From positions 806,001-870,000 of the forward strand of contig OY282365.1 of assembly GCA_958295685.1 (NCBI GenBank): a stretch of 64,000 nt of DNA, written 5' to 3'. The notes beneath the pieces were generated by a model. The model saw nothing but the letters and a program-made list of their open reading frames with translations. It was not told where the DNA came from and ran no database searches. Of the stretch, positions 9,113 to 17,563 are shown one piece after another; within the stretch, counting starts at the first letter, position 1, and the number at the start of each line of letters is the position of its first letter. A program made the position numbers and the translations under genes. This DNA comes from an uncultured Dehalococcoidia bacterium. GTDB lineage: Bacteria > Chloroflexota > Dehalococcoidia > Lucifugimonadales > CATQGZ01.

Positions 9113-9401
9113 AAATTTTTTGCGAAAGTGTCGGATTTTCGGGGCATTTCGCGGCCATTTCGTAGCTGGGAGGGCCTTATACGGCTCGGAATTACGTGAC
9201 ACTATGTGACAGTTATGTGACACTTATCTGACACTTTTGTGACAGTTTGTGACACTTTTGTGACACTATCTGACAGGTCAACGCAGGCGATGCAGGAGTC
9301 CTGCGGGCGGTTTGTGGAGAGAGGCGGCTGTGTCATGGGCATACTCTAGCACAGCGGTTCGGGGCTGTCAAGGGTTGTCTGAATCAGGATTCTCAGGATT
9401 G
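9113..9401 (+). repeat. phased-hexamer intergenic element, copy A
   Basis: Inside the 640-bp gap between kbl and the next gene, a conserved core (CGAAAGTGTCGGATTTTCG then CATTTCGTAGCTG) is followed by eight (G/C)TGACA hexamers starting at 9196, 9206, 9217, 9228, 9239, 9249, 9260 and 9270, i.e. every 10-11 bp. A conserved tail follows (GGAGAGAGGCGGCT, GTCATGGGCATACTCTAGCA, CTGAATCAGGAT). The same core, array and tail recur at 21276-21541. No gene is seen in the rest of the gap. Confidence 0.8.
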
Positions 9402-9448
9402 GAGGCGCGGGGGTACCCGGAGACGGCGGGACGGCGGTTCGGGGCCTG

Positions 9449-10093
9449 TCAACGGGAACTTGGCCGGGTCTGCCGCGCCTTCAGGTGCTGGACGACCCCG
9501 TCGGCGAGGGCGGCGATGCCGCGCCGCTCCACGGTGATTACCCGGTCGTCGCCTCTCCCGGCGAAGTGATTGGACACGCGGTGATCCAGCAGCGTGCTGC
9601 CCCAGATCACTATGACGTCCGCCCAATTGCGGTCGGCCCTGAAGTAGCGGTCGTCCCTCGACTTCTGGCCGTCCAGGAGCCGCCACTCCACGCCGTCGGG
9701 CGACTTCTCGGCTATCTCCGTGCGCTTCGCCGGCGTGCCGCCCACTACCAGGATTCGCCTCATGTTGGCCGCGTCGGCCGCGGCAGCCATCCGTTTCAGG
9801 GCGGCGTCGTCCTTGGAGCCGCCGCAGACGGCGCAGGAGGCCTGCTGCACCGGAAGCGTCGGAGCGTCTTCGCGGGAGGCTGTCCGGCGGCAGTCTCCGT
9901 TGCCGCAGCGCCACAGGAAGGCCTCCTCCAGCGCGCCGCGGGCGCGGGCCACCTTCTCGGCTGCGATGTTGACGCGGCCGCGTCGGCCCGATATGACCCC
10001 GGCCTCGACCAGGGCGGCCAGGGCGGTCTTCTGCGCGCCGGGGTCGACGATGCCGAAGCCCTTGAGCATCCGCGCGATGGGGACTTCAGACAA
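9449..10093 (-). CDS. zinc-ribbon-containing hypothetical protein (DUF2325-like C-terminus)
   Basis: The 214-residue protein is not firmly recognised. Residues 1-50 look like a winged-helix segment (ARMLKGFGIVDPGAQKTALA). Cysteines C63, C68, C87 and C90 form a probable zinc site. The C-terminal 100 residues (RRILVVGGTPAKRTEIAEKS, ADVIVIWGSTLLDHRVSNHF) resemble the Rossmann-like DUF2325 fold. It is 30 bp downstream of the ABC permease gene on the same strand, so it may be the last gene of that operon. No function is assigned. Confidence 0.6.
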   Translation of the reverse strand: MSEVPIARMLKGFGIVDPGAQKTALAALVEAGVISGRRGRVNIAAEKVARARGALEEAFLWRCGNGDCRRTASREDAPTLPVQQASCAVCGGSKDDAALKRMAAAADAANMRRILVVGGTPAKRTEIAEKSPDGVEWRLLDGQKSRDDRYFRADRNWADVIVIWGSTLLDHRVSNHFAGRGDDRVITVERRGIAALADGVVQHLKARQTRPSSR

Positions 10094-10123
10094 TTCCGAC
10101 GCTCCGGCACGTGCGCTGATGGG

Positions 10124-11170
10124 TCAGGAGCCCTTGGCCCCGGTGACGTCCCTGCGCAGGAAGAGCCAGAACGCAGCCGCGCCGAGCGCGGCTGTATACA
10201 CCAGTATCACGAGAAACGACTGGAGGGCGTCCGGCTGCGCGGCGGAATCCACCCCGCTCGACACGTCCACGAGCGCGACACTCATAAAATTGGTCACGCT
10301 CCCCCCGATCGTGAAGTCGGACAGGCTCTCGAGCCTGTCGACGACTTGGACGATGGGACGGACGATCAGCTCGACGACGTAGTACCCGACGGACAGGGCG
10401 ATTCCCATCGCGGAGGACTGGGTCAGCGCCGCGAGGAACGTGCTCAGGGCTATGTATGGGGCCAGTGCGTAGACCGCCTTCACGAACGTCAGGGCCACGT
10501 CGGACCACCTCCCGGAGCCGGTGAGTCCGCCCTCTTCCGCCGGGGGGATGACGGCCGCGAGCAGGCTGGAGACGGCGGCGAAGGCGGACACGACGACGAG
10601 TCCGGCGGCGGACACGAGCAGGAGCAGAACGAGCTTCGACGAGAGCAGCTGCCAGCGGCCCGTCCCCCTCGTCAGCGCCGTCCTCAGAGTGCCCCAGCCG
10701 TACTCGGAGCCCAGAGCCGACGCCGCGAGTATCATGATCAAGATAGCGCCGACGCTCATCGCCGCGCCTATGCTCCTCGATAAGGCGGACGGGAAGACGA
10801 ACTCCTGGCGTAACTCATCACGCGCGAGGGTGTTGCCGCAGCTCTCGGCGAACACCTCCATCGCCGCCGAGAAGGACTCCCGATCCTCCTCGGTGAGTTT
10901 GTCGAGCTCGGGCGGGAGGCGCCCATCTGCGACGTCGATGCACGTCACCCCCACGGACACGGTCTGCCCGTCCACCTCGTACGTATTCGTGAAAGCGCTG
11001 CTCCCTCCGGAAGCCACCTCCTGCAGAGACTCGTTGTGATACGCCGCATAGGCGAACCACAACGAGAACTGAGCGAGCAGGATGGCCACGCCCAACAGGA
11101 TCCACGGCATCCAGCGGCGCCGGAGCTTGAACCACTCCCAGCCCGTCAGACGCAGCACGCCGGCGATCAC
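10124..11170 (-). CDS. ABC-2 type transporter permease
   Basis: The 348-residue membrane protein has about six hydrophobic segments: WILLGVAILLAQFSLWFAY near the N-terminus, then MSVGAILIMILAASALGSEY, LLLLVSAAGLVVVSAF, APYIALSTFLAAL and FLVILVYTAALGAAAFWLF. The SEYGWGTLRTALTRGTGR segment is characteristic of ABC-2 permeases. The GTG start at 11170 overlaps the stop of the ATPase gene by 4 bp (GTGA), which fixes the start and indicates translational coupling. A large extracytoplasmic loop lies between the first two helices. Confidence 0.85.
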   Translation of the reverse strand: MIAGVLRLTGWEWFKLRRRWMPWILLGVAILLAQFSLWFAYAAYHNESLQEVASGGSSAFTNTYEVDGQTVSVGVTCIDVADGRLPPELDKLTEEDRESFSAAMEVFAESCGNTLARDELRQEFVFPSALSRSIGAAMSVGAILIMILAASALGSEYGWGTLRTALTRGTGRWQLLSSKLVLLLLVSAAGLVVVSAFAAVSSLLAAVIPPAEEGGLTGSGRWSDVALTFVKAVYALAPYIALSTFLAALTQSSAMGIALSVGYYVVELIVRPIVQVVDRLESLSDFTIGGSVTNFMSVALVDVSSGVDSAAQPDALQSFLVILVYTAALGAAAFWLFLRRDVTGAKGS

Positions 11171-12090
11171 TCCGCCCCCTCCCTCGCGCCGCCGGTGACC
11201 TCCAGGAAATACTCCTCCAGCGATGTTCGGACGGGCGCCATCTCGGTCACGTACACGGCGGAACGGCTCAGCGCGGCCGTCATGTCCCCTGACCTCTCGA
11301 TAGGCCCCGCCGCGAGCAGCGCCCCCTCCGACGCGGTCACGCCCTCCACCCATTCCAGGGCCGAGAGGACCTCACGAGCCCTGGCGTCGTCGGTGGTCTT
11401 CAGGCGCACCTGCTCGCTTCCGCGCGAGCGCAGCAGGTCGGCGACCTCGCCCTGGGCGATCAGCCTCCCCTTCGAGATAATGGTGACGCTGTCGCAGATC
11501 TGCTCGACCTCGTGCAGCAGGTGACTGGACAGGAGCACCGTGCGGCCCTTGCCGAGGCCGCGTATCAACTCCCTGATCTCGGCCATGCCCTCCGGGTCCA
11601 TACCGTTGGTCGGCTCGTCCAAGAACAGTATCTCAGGGTCTCCCAGGAGCGCGTACGCCAGCCCCAGGCGCTGCTTCATGCCGAGAGAGTAGGTGTGAAA
11701 GCGGTCGTCGGCGCGGGACGCGAGGCCCACCACGTCGAGCAGGTGATCCAACTCGCCTCGGGAGCCCCGTCCGACGATGCCCTGGAAGTAGGCGAGGTTC
11801 TGGCGGCCCGTCAGATAGGGGTAGAAGGAGGGAATCTCGACTATCGCCCCTACGCGCCGCAGCGCGTCCTCGTGCCGATCCGCCGACTCGAACAGGCTGA
11901 AGCTGCCGGAGGTCGGCCTGACCAGGCCCAGCAACATGCCCATCGTGGTCGTCTTGCCCGATCCGTTCGGGCCGAGAAGCCCGTAGACGTGGCCCCGGCG
12001 CACCTCCATGGAGAGGCCGTCCACGGCCAGGATGTGCCCGTACCGCTTCGTCAGCCCCTCCGTCCTGATGACCAGATCACTCATGGCCAC
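11167..12090 (-). CDS. ABC transporter ATP-binding protein (ABC-2/CcmA type)
   Basis: The 307-residue ATPase has Walker A GLLGPNGSGKTTTMG, signature YSLGMKQRLGLA, and Walker B ILFLDEPTNGMDP. A C-terminal extension of about 90 residues is typical of ABC-2 drug, lipid or bacteriocin-immunity exporters. It pairs with the permease gene that overlaps its 3' end. The exported substrate is unknown. Confidence 0.9.
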   Translation of the reverse strand: MAMSDLVIRTEGLTKRYGHILAVDGLSMEVRRGHVYGLLGPNGSGKTTTMGMLLGLVRPTSGSFSLFESADRHEDALRRVGAIVEIPSFYPYLTGRQNLAYFQGIVGRGSRGELDHLLDVVGLASRADDRFHTYSLGMKQRLGLAYALLGDPEILFLDEPTNGMDPEGMAEIRELIRGLGKGRTVLLSSHLLHEVEQICDSVTIISKGRLIAQGEVADLLRSRGSEQVRLKTTDDARAREVLSALEWVEGVTASEGALLAAGPIERSGDMTAALSRSAVYVTEMAPVRTSLEEYFLEVTGGAREGAE

Positions 12091-12096
12091 AGTGGG

Positions 12097-12291
12097 TCAG
12101 CCGCAGTATCGGCAGCGCGCGTTCTCGGCCGAGAAGATCAGGTCCCTGTCGACGTCCTGGATCGCGTAGTCGAGCAGCACCCGCAACGCCTTGCTCTCGT
12201 CCTGGAATCCGTACTCGTCCGCGGCCTCTTCGAGCCACTCGCGCTGCCCGGTCTCGATCTCGAACTCGTGCGTCACCTTGTCGCTGGGCAC
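12097..12291 (-). CDS. small RHH-like protein with C-terminal CxxC
   Basis: The 64-residue protein starts at GTG 12291 (or GTG 12297), just after GGAGGGA. It reads as strand-helix-helix (KVTHEFEIETGQREWLEEAA, DESKALRVLLDYAIQDVDRD) and ends in RCRYCG. It resembles short ribbon-helix-helix-like proteins found as unknowns in Chloroflexota. It lies 7 bp upstream of the ABC ATPase gene, so it may regulate or join that operon. Confidence 0.6.
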   Translation of the reverse strand: MPSDKVTHEFEIETGQREWLEEAADEYGFQDESKALRVLLDYAIQDVDRDLIFSAENARCRYCG

Positions 12292-12559
12292 AGCCACTCC
12301 CTCCGAATCATGCTTTGCCGCTCCCCGGGAATCACGGAGAGTCGCAGGCCATTCTACCACGCGCCTACCGTCGAACCAAGCCGGCCTGCTCTGCTATCAG
12401 GCCCTCTGGATTCCCCACCCGCCACTGATCACCGACCACCCCCTTGACAACAGCGAACTCTTGTACTACGATACCCACATGAAACACACATTCGTATTCG
12501 TGCCGAACCACGCTCACGGAACCAACCGGCCCGTAAGGGACGCCCTCACCCCCGGGGAC

Positions 12560-12690
12560 TGTCCCACAACTGTACCGGTTCTGTGCCACATCTGTTCCAC
12601 AACTGCCCCACATTTGTTCCACGAAATCGAACCCTCAGCTACGAGATGGGACAAAATGGAACAGTTTGGGACAGTTTTCGGCAAAACCGC
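12560..12690 (-). repeat. phased-hexamer intergenic element, inverted divergent copy C
   Basis: Read on the minus strand this is the same architecture as the elements at 9.1 and 21.3 kb: a CCGAAAACTGTCCCA arm, a core containing CATTTTGTCCCATCTCGTAGCT, then six G(G)xxCA hexamers. On the plus strand the hexamers (TGTCCC, TGTACC, TGTGCC, TGTTCC, TGCCCC, TGTTCC) start at 12560, 12571, 12582, 12593, 12604 and 12615, exactly 11 bp apart. Three opposite hexamers (GGGACA/GGAACA) lie at 12648, 12658 and 12668. It fills the gap 12,361-12,726, which has no convincing gene. Confidence 0.6.
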
Positions 12691-12726
12691 AGGCCGAGGC
12701 CCTCAGATGCGATTGCCCTGTACCTG

Positions 12727-15105
12727 CTATCGACCGGGCCGCAGCGCGAGCCTGTCGACCGCCGCCGCCTCGATCTCCGACCTGTCCAGGGGCACGCGAT
12801 GATGGCCGCCGGACAGCCACGTGGGGAGCTGGTCGCAGTAGTTCGCGCTGCCGGGATGCCCCGACTGACCGGCGGCGTCCACCGTCCAGAGCGCCGGGGG
12901 ACTCTCCCCCAGGTCGACCACCAGCCGGAAGTTGGCGCCCATGCCCGCCAGGTAGTTGGGATCGAAGCCCGTGTTGCAGACCGTGACCCCGGAGCCGCCG
13001 ACCGGCTGGCCTCCTCTGCTCAGCAGCCTCCCCAGGCTGCCCCTACCGTCGAGCAGGTGCGGGAGGTTCACCTTGTGCAGACCGCCCCAGCTCCACCCCG
13101 AAGCGTCGGGGCCCATGCGCTCACCGAGCTCGTCGAGGGCCGCCCTGAGAGCCCGCTCCGCGGCCGCCGCCCTGCCGCCGGAGCCGAACCATCCGCGCTC
13201 GTCCCGCGCCAGCAGCGCCACCGCGAGCCCGGCCAGCGCGCCCGACAGCATCGGCACGGCCTCGTCCGGGAACCTCTGCCCCGCGACCGCCCTGCTCCAG
13301 TGGAGGAAGAATATCTCGAATATGGCCGCCGCCGCGCTGCCGGCCTCCATGCGCCGGTCCCAGGAATCCAGGGCAGCCAGCGCCTCCCTCACCCGCTCGT
13401 CGGTGGAACCCTCCAGCAGAGCGAGGAGCCGCGGCACGGCGTCGACGGCACGCTCGGAGAGCACGTCCGACTGCATCCGGGCAAAGCCTTCGCGGTCGGC
13501 AGGGCCTCCCTGCTCCAGCATCTCCCTGACCCGCTTCGCGCGGTAGCCCGAGCTCCACTGGCCCGACAGCGGATAGGGGAAGTCGTCCGGCGCAGTGCGG
13601 TTGTTGGCGCTGCGAACCCACCCCTCCGGCGGATCGACGACCCTCGGCATGTGGTCGTAAGGCACCAGCCCGGCCCACTGATGCTTCGGCTCCCAACCGG
13701 GCCTGTATCCCCGGTCCCAGTTCGACCTGATGGGTATCCTGCCCCCCGCCTGATAGCCGATATGGCCGTCGACGTCCGCGAATCCGAAGCTCAGCGTGGG
13801 CACCTTCCACGGCCGGACGGCCTCCCTGAACTCATCGCACCCGCCCGCTCGGGCCATGTTCAGCAGGCACGTGATCTCGTCGCTGAAGACCGCCCCCAGC
13901 CACTTGACGGAGACCGGCCCGGTACTCCGGGCGGGCTCCGGGAGCAGGTGGTCCACCAGAGGGCCGTTGTGCGAGAAGCGGACGGTCTCGACCACCGGCT
14001 CGCGGCCCCTGACCTCTATGCGCTCCTCCAACTCCCTGGGCGGCGCCCAATCGTAGCCGTAGAGGAAGGCGCCGGAGCCCCCGGGGTCGGCCGCCTCCTG
14101 GTACAGGTCCCTCTGAGAGCATATGTTGTTGGTGAGCCCCCACCCCATGCGCCTGTTGCGGCCGAACCAGAAGCCGGGCACGCCGCAGTAGCCCGCGCCC
14201 GCGGCGTCGAAGGAGCCGCCGTGGAGGCGCGCCTCGTACCAGCAGGAGACGCTGCCGAAGGCGATGTGAGGGTCGCTCGCAACCACCGGCAGGCCCGACT
14301 TCGACAGCGCGCCGGCCGCCACCCAGTTGTTGCTGCCCTGCCAGTCGTCGGGGTCGCCGATCACCTCGCCCACCGGCTCCGAGCCCGACCCGGCGGACGG
14401 ATAGCTCCCCGGCGGCACGATCGACTCGTCTCCAGCCTCGGGGGTCAGGAACGCGCGGTACAGGTCCTCGTCCGCAAGATACCGCTTCGCCAACTCCGGC
14501 AGGAATATCACGGGCATGCGACCGGTCAGGTACCACCGCATCTCGGCGAGAATAGCGACTGTGTCCACCGGAGACCACGGCTCCGGCCGGTAGTCCAGCA
14601 GGTCGAACTCGATGGGCAGCAGGCCGCGGGACGACTCCATGACCGCGTTGATCCCCGATGAGAACGCATCGAGAAGGCCCAGCGTCGATTCGGGAAGCCC
14701 GGCCGCCTGCCGCGCCGCTATGCGGTTGATGCCCACCGTCCGCACCAGCCGGTCGTACTCCAGAGCCTCCTCGCCGAGGATCTCCGACAGCCTGCCCATC
14801 CCGCGCCGGCGGTAGTAGTCCAGCTGCCAGAGCCGGTCCTGAGCCATGGCGTAGCCGTAGCCGAAGAAGAGGTCGCGCTCGTCCGACGCGAAGACGTGGG
14901 GAATCCCGTGCCGGTCGCGCACGACCTCCACGCCCGCCCCGACAGGGGCCTCGACGGCCCCCGACAGACTCGGCGTCCTGAGCTCCGCCTGATTCTTCCA
15001 CCAGAGCTCGAACTGCTCCCCGGTCAGCCCGCGCGCCTCCGACACCGACTCGACAGACTCGCCGCCGCCCAGCCTCCGAAGCGCTTCCCCATCCGAGATG
15101 TTCAT
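12727..15105 (-). CDS. penicillin acylase family protein (Ntn-hydrolase)
   Basis: The 792-residue protein matches penicillin/acyl-homoserine-lactone acylases. VVRDRHGIPHVFASDERDLF and GYAMAQDRLWQLDYYRRRG are the conserved alpha-chain start. DDWQGSNNWVAAG holds the N-terminal nucleophile Ser (about residue 258), exposed when the precursor cleaves itself. ASDPHIAFG and FWFGRNRRMGWGLTN follow. The enzyme would hydrolyse an amide bond of an unknown acylated substrate. No signal peptide is visible at the predicted start, so either it is cytoplasmic or the start is wrong. Confidence 0.85.
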   Translation of the reverse strand: MNISDGEALRRLGGGESVESVSEARGLTGEQFELWWKNQAELRTPSLSGAVEAPVGAGVEVVRDRHGIPHVFASDERDLFFGYGYAMAQDRLWQLDYYRRRGMGRLSEILGEEALEYDRLVRTVGINRIAARQAAGLPESTLGLLDAFSSGINAVMESSRGLLPIEFDLLDYRPEPWSPVDTVAILAEMRWYLTGRMPVIFLPELAKRYLADEDLYRAFLTPEAGDESIVPPGSYPSAGSGSEPVGEVIGDPDDWQGSNNWVAAGALSKSGLPVVASDPHIAFGSVSCWYEARLHGGSFDAAGAGYCGVPGFWFGRNRRMGWGLTNNICSQRDLYQEAADPGGSGAFLYGYDWAPPRELEERIEVRGREPVVETVRFSHNGPLVDHLLPEPARSTGPVSVKWLGAVFSDEITCLLNMARAGGCDEFREAVRPWKVPTLSFGFADVDGHIGYQAGGRIPIRSNWDRGYRPGWEPKHQWAGLVPYDHMPRVVDPPEGWVRSANNRTAPDDFPYPLSGQWSSGYRAKRVREMLEQGGPADREGFARMQSDVLSERAVDAVPRLLALLEGSTDERVREALAALDSWDRRMEAGSAAAAIFEIFFLHWSRAVAGQRFPDEAVPMLSGALAGLAVALLARDERGWFGSGGRAAAAERALRAALDELGERMGPDASGWSWGGLHKVNLPHLLDGRGSLGRLLSRGGQPVGGSGVTVCNTGFDPNYLAGMGANFRLVVDLGESPPALWTVDAAGQSGHPGSANYCDQLPTWLSGGHHRVPLDRSEIEAAAVDRLALRPGR

Positions 15106-15407
15106 CGACGCACCTCACCATGCTGCGGCCGGGACCGCTTCCCGAGAATGTCCACAACTACCCCAAGACTGCACCCGTCCCGGCGCCGGGCACAGTATAA
15201 TCGCCGCCAACCCAGCCGGGCAAACGCCCGCCGGCTGCTCCGTCACGCTGCTCACCTTCCCGAAGCCCTCGCCCTTCTGGGCATCCCCTATATCCCCAGA
15301 AAATGAAAGACCCTGCCATTCGGACCTCACAGAGTCTGAACAGTTCCATCTGGTGGTGTCGTCAGTCCCATGTCATGCCTCCAACAGGTTGGTGAAGGCT
15401 CGATTCG

Positions 15408-15446
15408 TTAACTCCACGCTAAACAGGTCTTAACGGCCCGTTAAAC
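15408..15446 (+). promoter_or_regulatory. predicted PHO box upstream of pstS
   Basis: Four TTAAC-like half-sites (TTAACT, CTAAAC, TTAACG, TTAAAC) start at 15408, 15419, 15430 and 15441, exactly 11 bp apart, about 65 bp before the pstS start. PhoB/PhoP-type response regulators bind direct repeats of this spacing, and TTAAC is the core of the Bacillus-type PhoP site. The rest of the 404-bp gap (15,106-15,509) shows nothing further. Confidence 0.55.
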
Positions 15447-15509
15447 CTCGGGGGTGTTCCTTTCGTTATTCTGGGACCACATTCAGGGATTTCAGGGGGT
15501 TAGAGTCTC

Positions 15510-16475
15510 ATGAGTTTTAGGAAATGGCATACTGTCCCACTGGTATTAGGCTTGTTTCTCGCGCTCTTCGCCGTTGCCTGTGGCGATGATGGAGAGCCCG
15601 CCTCAACGCTGACCACGAGCCCGGCGGCAGCGGCGCTGAGCGGTACCATCGAAATCGACGGTTCCAGCACAGTGTACCCGGTGTCCGAGGCTGTGGCAGA
15701 GGAGTTCGGCAAGATACACCGCGGCGTTCGAGTGAACGTCGCGGTGTCTGGCACTGGCGGAGGCTTCAAGAGGTTCGTGGTCGGCGATACCGACATCTCC
15801 AACGCCTCGCGGCCCATCAAGGACTCGGAAGCCGCGTCGGCGGGAGACAACGGCATCCGGTACAGGGAGCTGAAGGTCGGCACCGACGGCCTCTCGATCA
15901 TCGTCAACCCTCAGAACGACTGGGTGGAGTGCCTCACGGTCGAGGAGCTCAAGATGATCTGGGAGCCCGGCTCCGGCGTCACGAACTGGAACCAGGTGAG
16001 GCCGAACTTCCCCGACAGGCCCCTTCGTCTCTACGGCGCCGACACCGACTCCGGCACGTTTGACTACTTCACCGAGGAGATTGTGGGCGAGGGCGGGGCC
16101 AGCCGCTCAGACTACACTGCCAGCGCCGACGACAACGTGCTGGTGCAGGGCGTATCGGGAGACCGCAACGCCTTGGGGTACTTCGGGTACGCTTACTATG
16201 CCGAGAACACGGACAAGCTGAAGGTCGTGGCTATCGATCACGGCAGCGGGTGCGTGACGCCCAATCCGGACACCATCGAGGACGGGAGCTACACGCCGCT
16301 GTCACGGCCTATGTTCATCTACATATCCACCAAGAGCATGGAGCGGCCCGAGGTGAAGGCGTTCGTGAAGTTCTACCTGGAGAACGGTCGGGACCTCGTC
16401 AGCGAGGTCGGCTACGTGCCGCTGACTCCTGATGCCTACACGAGCGCGCTCAGTCAGATAGACAGCCTGCCGTAG
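15510..16475 (+). CDS. pstS: phosphate ABC transporter substrate-binding lipoprotein
   Basis: The 321-residue protein has a lipoprotein signal (LVLGLFLALFAVAC, Cys about 24). Phosphate-loop motifs of PstS follow: EIDGSSTVYPVSEAVAEEF, SGTGGGFKRFVVGDTDISNA, LYGADTDSGTFDYFTEEIVG and DNVLVQGVSGDRNALGYFG. It captures phosphate outside the membrane for a PstCAB transporter, but no pstC, pstA or pstB follows here, so it is an orphan copy in this window. A likely PHO box lies upstream and a terminator hairpin downstream. Confidence 0.88.
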   Translation: MSFRKWHTVPLVLGLFLALFAVACGDDGEPASTLTTSPAAAALSGTIEIDGSSTVYPVSEAVAEEFGKIHRGVRVNVAVSGTGGGFKRFVVGDTDISNASRPIKDSEAASAGDNGIRYRELKVGTDGLSIIVNPQNDWVECLTVEELKMIWEPGSGVTNWNQVRPNFPDRPLRLYGADTDSGTFDYFTEEIVGEGGASRSDYTASADDNVLVQGVSGDRNALGYFGYAYYAENTDKLKVVAIDHGSGCVTPNPDTIEDGSYTPLSRPMFIYISTKSMERPEVKAFVKFYLENGRDLVSEVGYVPLTPDAYTSALSQIDSLP

Positions 16476-16483
16476 GGCAGGCA

Positions 16484-16548
16484 GAGAGGCCCGGGACGCA
16501 GGGAATCGATGACGCACCTCCATCGCCTGCCTGCGCCCGGCCTTTCTC
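16484..16548 (+). terminator. imperfect terminator hairpin after pstS
   Basis: GAGAGGCCCGGGACGCAGG (from 16484) pairs imperfectly with CCTGCGCCCGGCCTTTCTC (to 16548), starting 8 bp after the stop codon. It lacks a clean T-run. Confidence 0.4.
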
Positions 16549-16685
16549 GCCCCTGCCGGGGGAGCGGCCGCCCTGCCCTGTTACAGGCAGAGCCACCGCT
16601 CCCCGGCAATTGACCGGCCCATGCGCGTTGACTCACGGGGCGGGTGCCTATAGTCTTCGATCGGCAGGTGATACGGAGGCGTCTC

Positions 16686-17162
16686 GTGATAGTGGAGTGG
16701 CTCAACCACACAGGCATCGTCGTTTCCGACATGGAGCGCTCTCTGTCCTTCTACGCCGACGTGCTCGGACTCGTCGAAGAGCGCAACGAGGTGCTGGAAG
16801 GCGAGATGATATCGCGGGTGACGGGGTTCGAGAACACGCGCATACACATAGCGTACCTCGGCATCGGCGACATGCGCCACTCTATCGAGTTGGTCCAGTA
16901 CCTGAGTCCTGCGGGCGTCTCTCCGGCTCCATTGCCGCGCAACGCCGTGGGGGTTGCGCACCTTGGCGTCATCGTCAGAGACTTGGACGCGGTCTACAGG
17001 GATCTGACGGCCCGAGGGGTGGAGTTCGTCGGCCCTCCTGCGTTCCGGCCCGAAGCACCCTACCCCTGGGCGCGCGGGGCCTGCTTCCTTCTCGACCCCG
17101 ACGGATACCTGATCGAGTTCATCGAGCGGGCGCCCGCGCCGTCCGGGTCCACCTCGGTGTAG
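16686..17162 (+). CDS. VOC family protein (glyoxalase / methylmalonyl-CoA epimerase-like)
   Basis: The 158-residue protein has two VOC beta-alpha-beta halves: LNHTGIVVSDMERSLSFYAD with LGLVEERNEVL, then VAHLGVIVRDLDAVYRDLTA with GACFLLDPDGYLIEFIE. Metal ligands His (LNHTG), His (VAHLG) and Glu (LIEFIE) are present. The GTG start at 16686 has GGAGG at 16675-16679. The reaction is not determined. The DUF2203 gene follows after 8 bp, so the two are probably one operon. Confidence 0.8.
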   Translation: MIVEWLNHTGIVVSDMERSLSFYADVLGLVEERNEVLEGEMISRVTGFENTRIHIAYLGIGDMRHSIELVQYLSPAGVSPAPLPRNAVGVAHLGVIVRDLDAVYRDLTARGVEFVGPPAFRPEAPYPWARGACFLLDPDGYLIEFIERAPAPSGSTSV

Positions 17163-17170
17163 GAGGGCGG

Positions 17171-17557
17171 ATGTTCACGCTGGCGGAGGCTCAGGCAGTC
17201 GTGCCATGGCTTCAGGAGACCTTTGACGCGATAGCGTCCCTGAAGGCCGAGATGGAGCGCGCCCAGGCCCGTGTTGCCGAACTCGCCGCGCACGTGCGGT
17301 CCAACGGGGGCTCCAGGACGCGCGGGGAGTTGGAGCGGGCGAGGCGCGCCGGAGAGTCGGCGCGTCAGCGAATCGAGGAGCGCGTTCAGGCGGTGGTCGA
17401 GCGCGGGATCATCGTCAGGAGCGTCGATCGGGGCCTGGTGGACTTCCCGTCCACGAGGGACGGGCGCACGGTCTATCTGTGCTGGCTGGCCGGGGAGTCG
17501 GAGGTCACGGAGTGGCACGACATCGACACCGGATTCGCGGGACGGCGGCCACTCTGA
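17171..17557 (+). CDS. DUF2203 family protein
   Basis: The 128-residue protein has the family start FTLAEAQAVVPWLQETFDAI, a coiled middle and the conserved end GLVDFPSTRDGRTVYLCWL with EVTEWHDIDTGFAGRRPL. AGGAGG sits just before the ATG. Its function is unknown. The gene is second in a two-gene unit with the VOC protein and converges on the D-aminoacylase gene. Confidence 0.85.
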   Translation: MFTLAEAQAVVPWLQETFDAIASLKAEMERAQARVAELAAHVRSNGGSRTRGELERARRAGESARQRIEERVQAVVERGIIVRSVDRGLVDFPSTRDGRTVYLCWLAGESEVTEWHDIDTGFAGRRPL

Positions 17558-17563
17558 GATCGG

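Noticed and set aside
9196..9275. (G/C)TGACA array as an E. coli-type PHO box
   Set aside because: Spacing fits, but the sister arrays use CCGACA and TGTNCC at other genes, so phosphate control is not supported.
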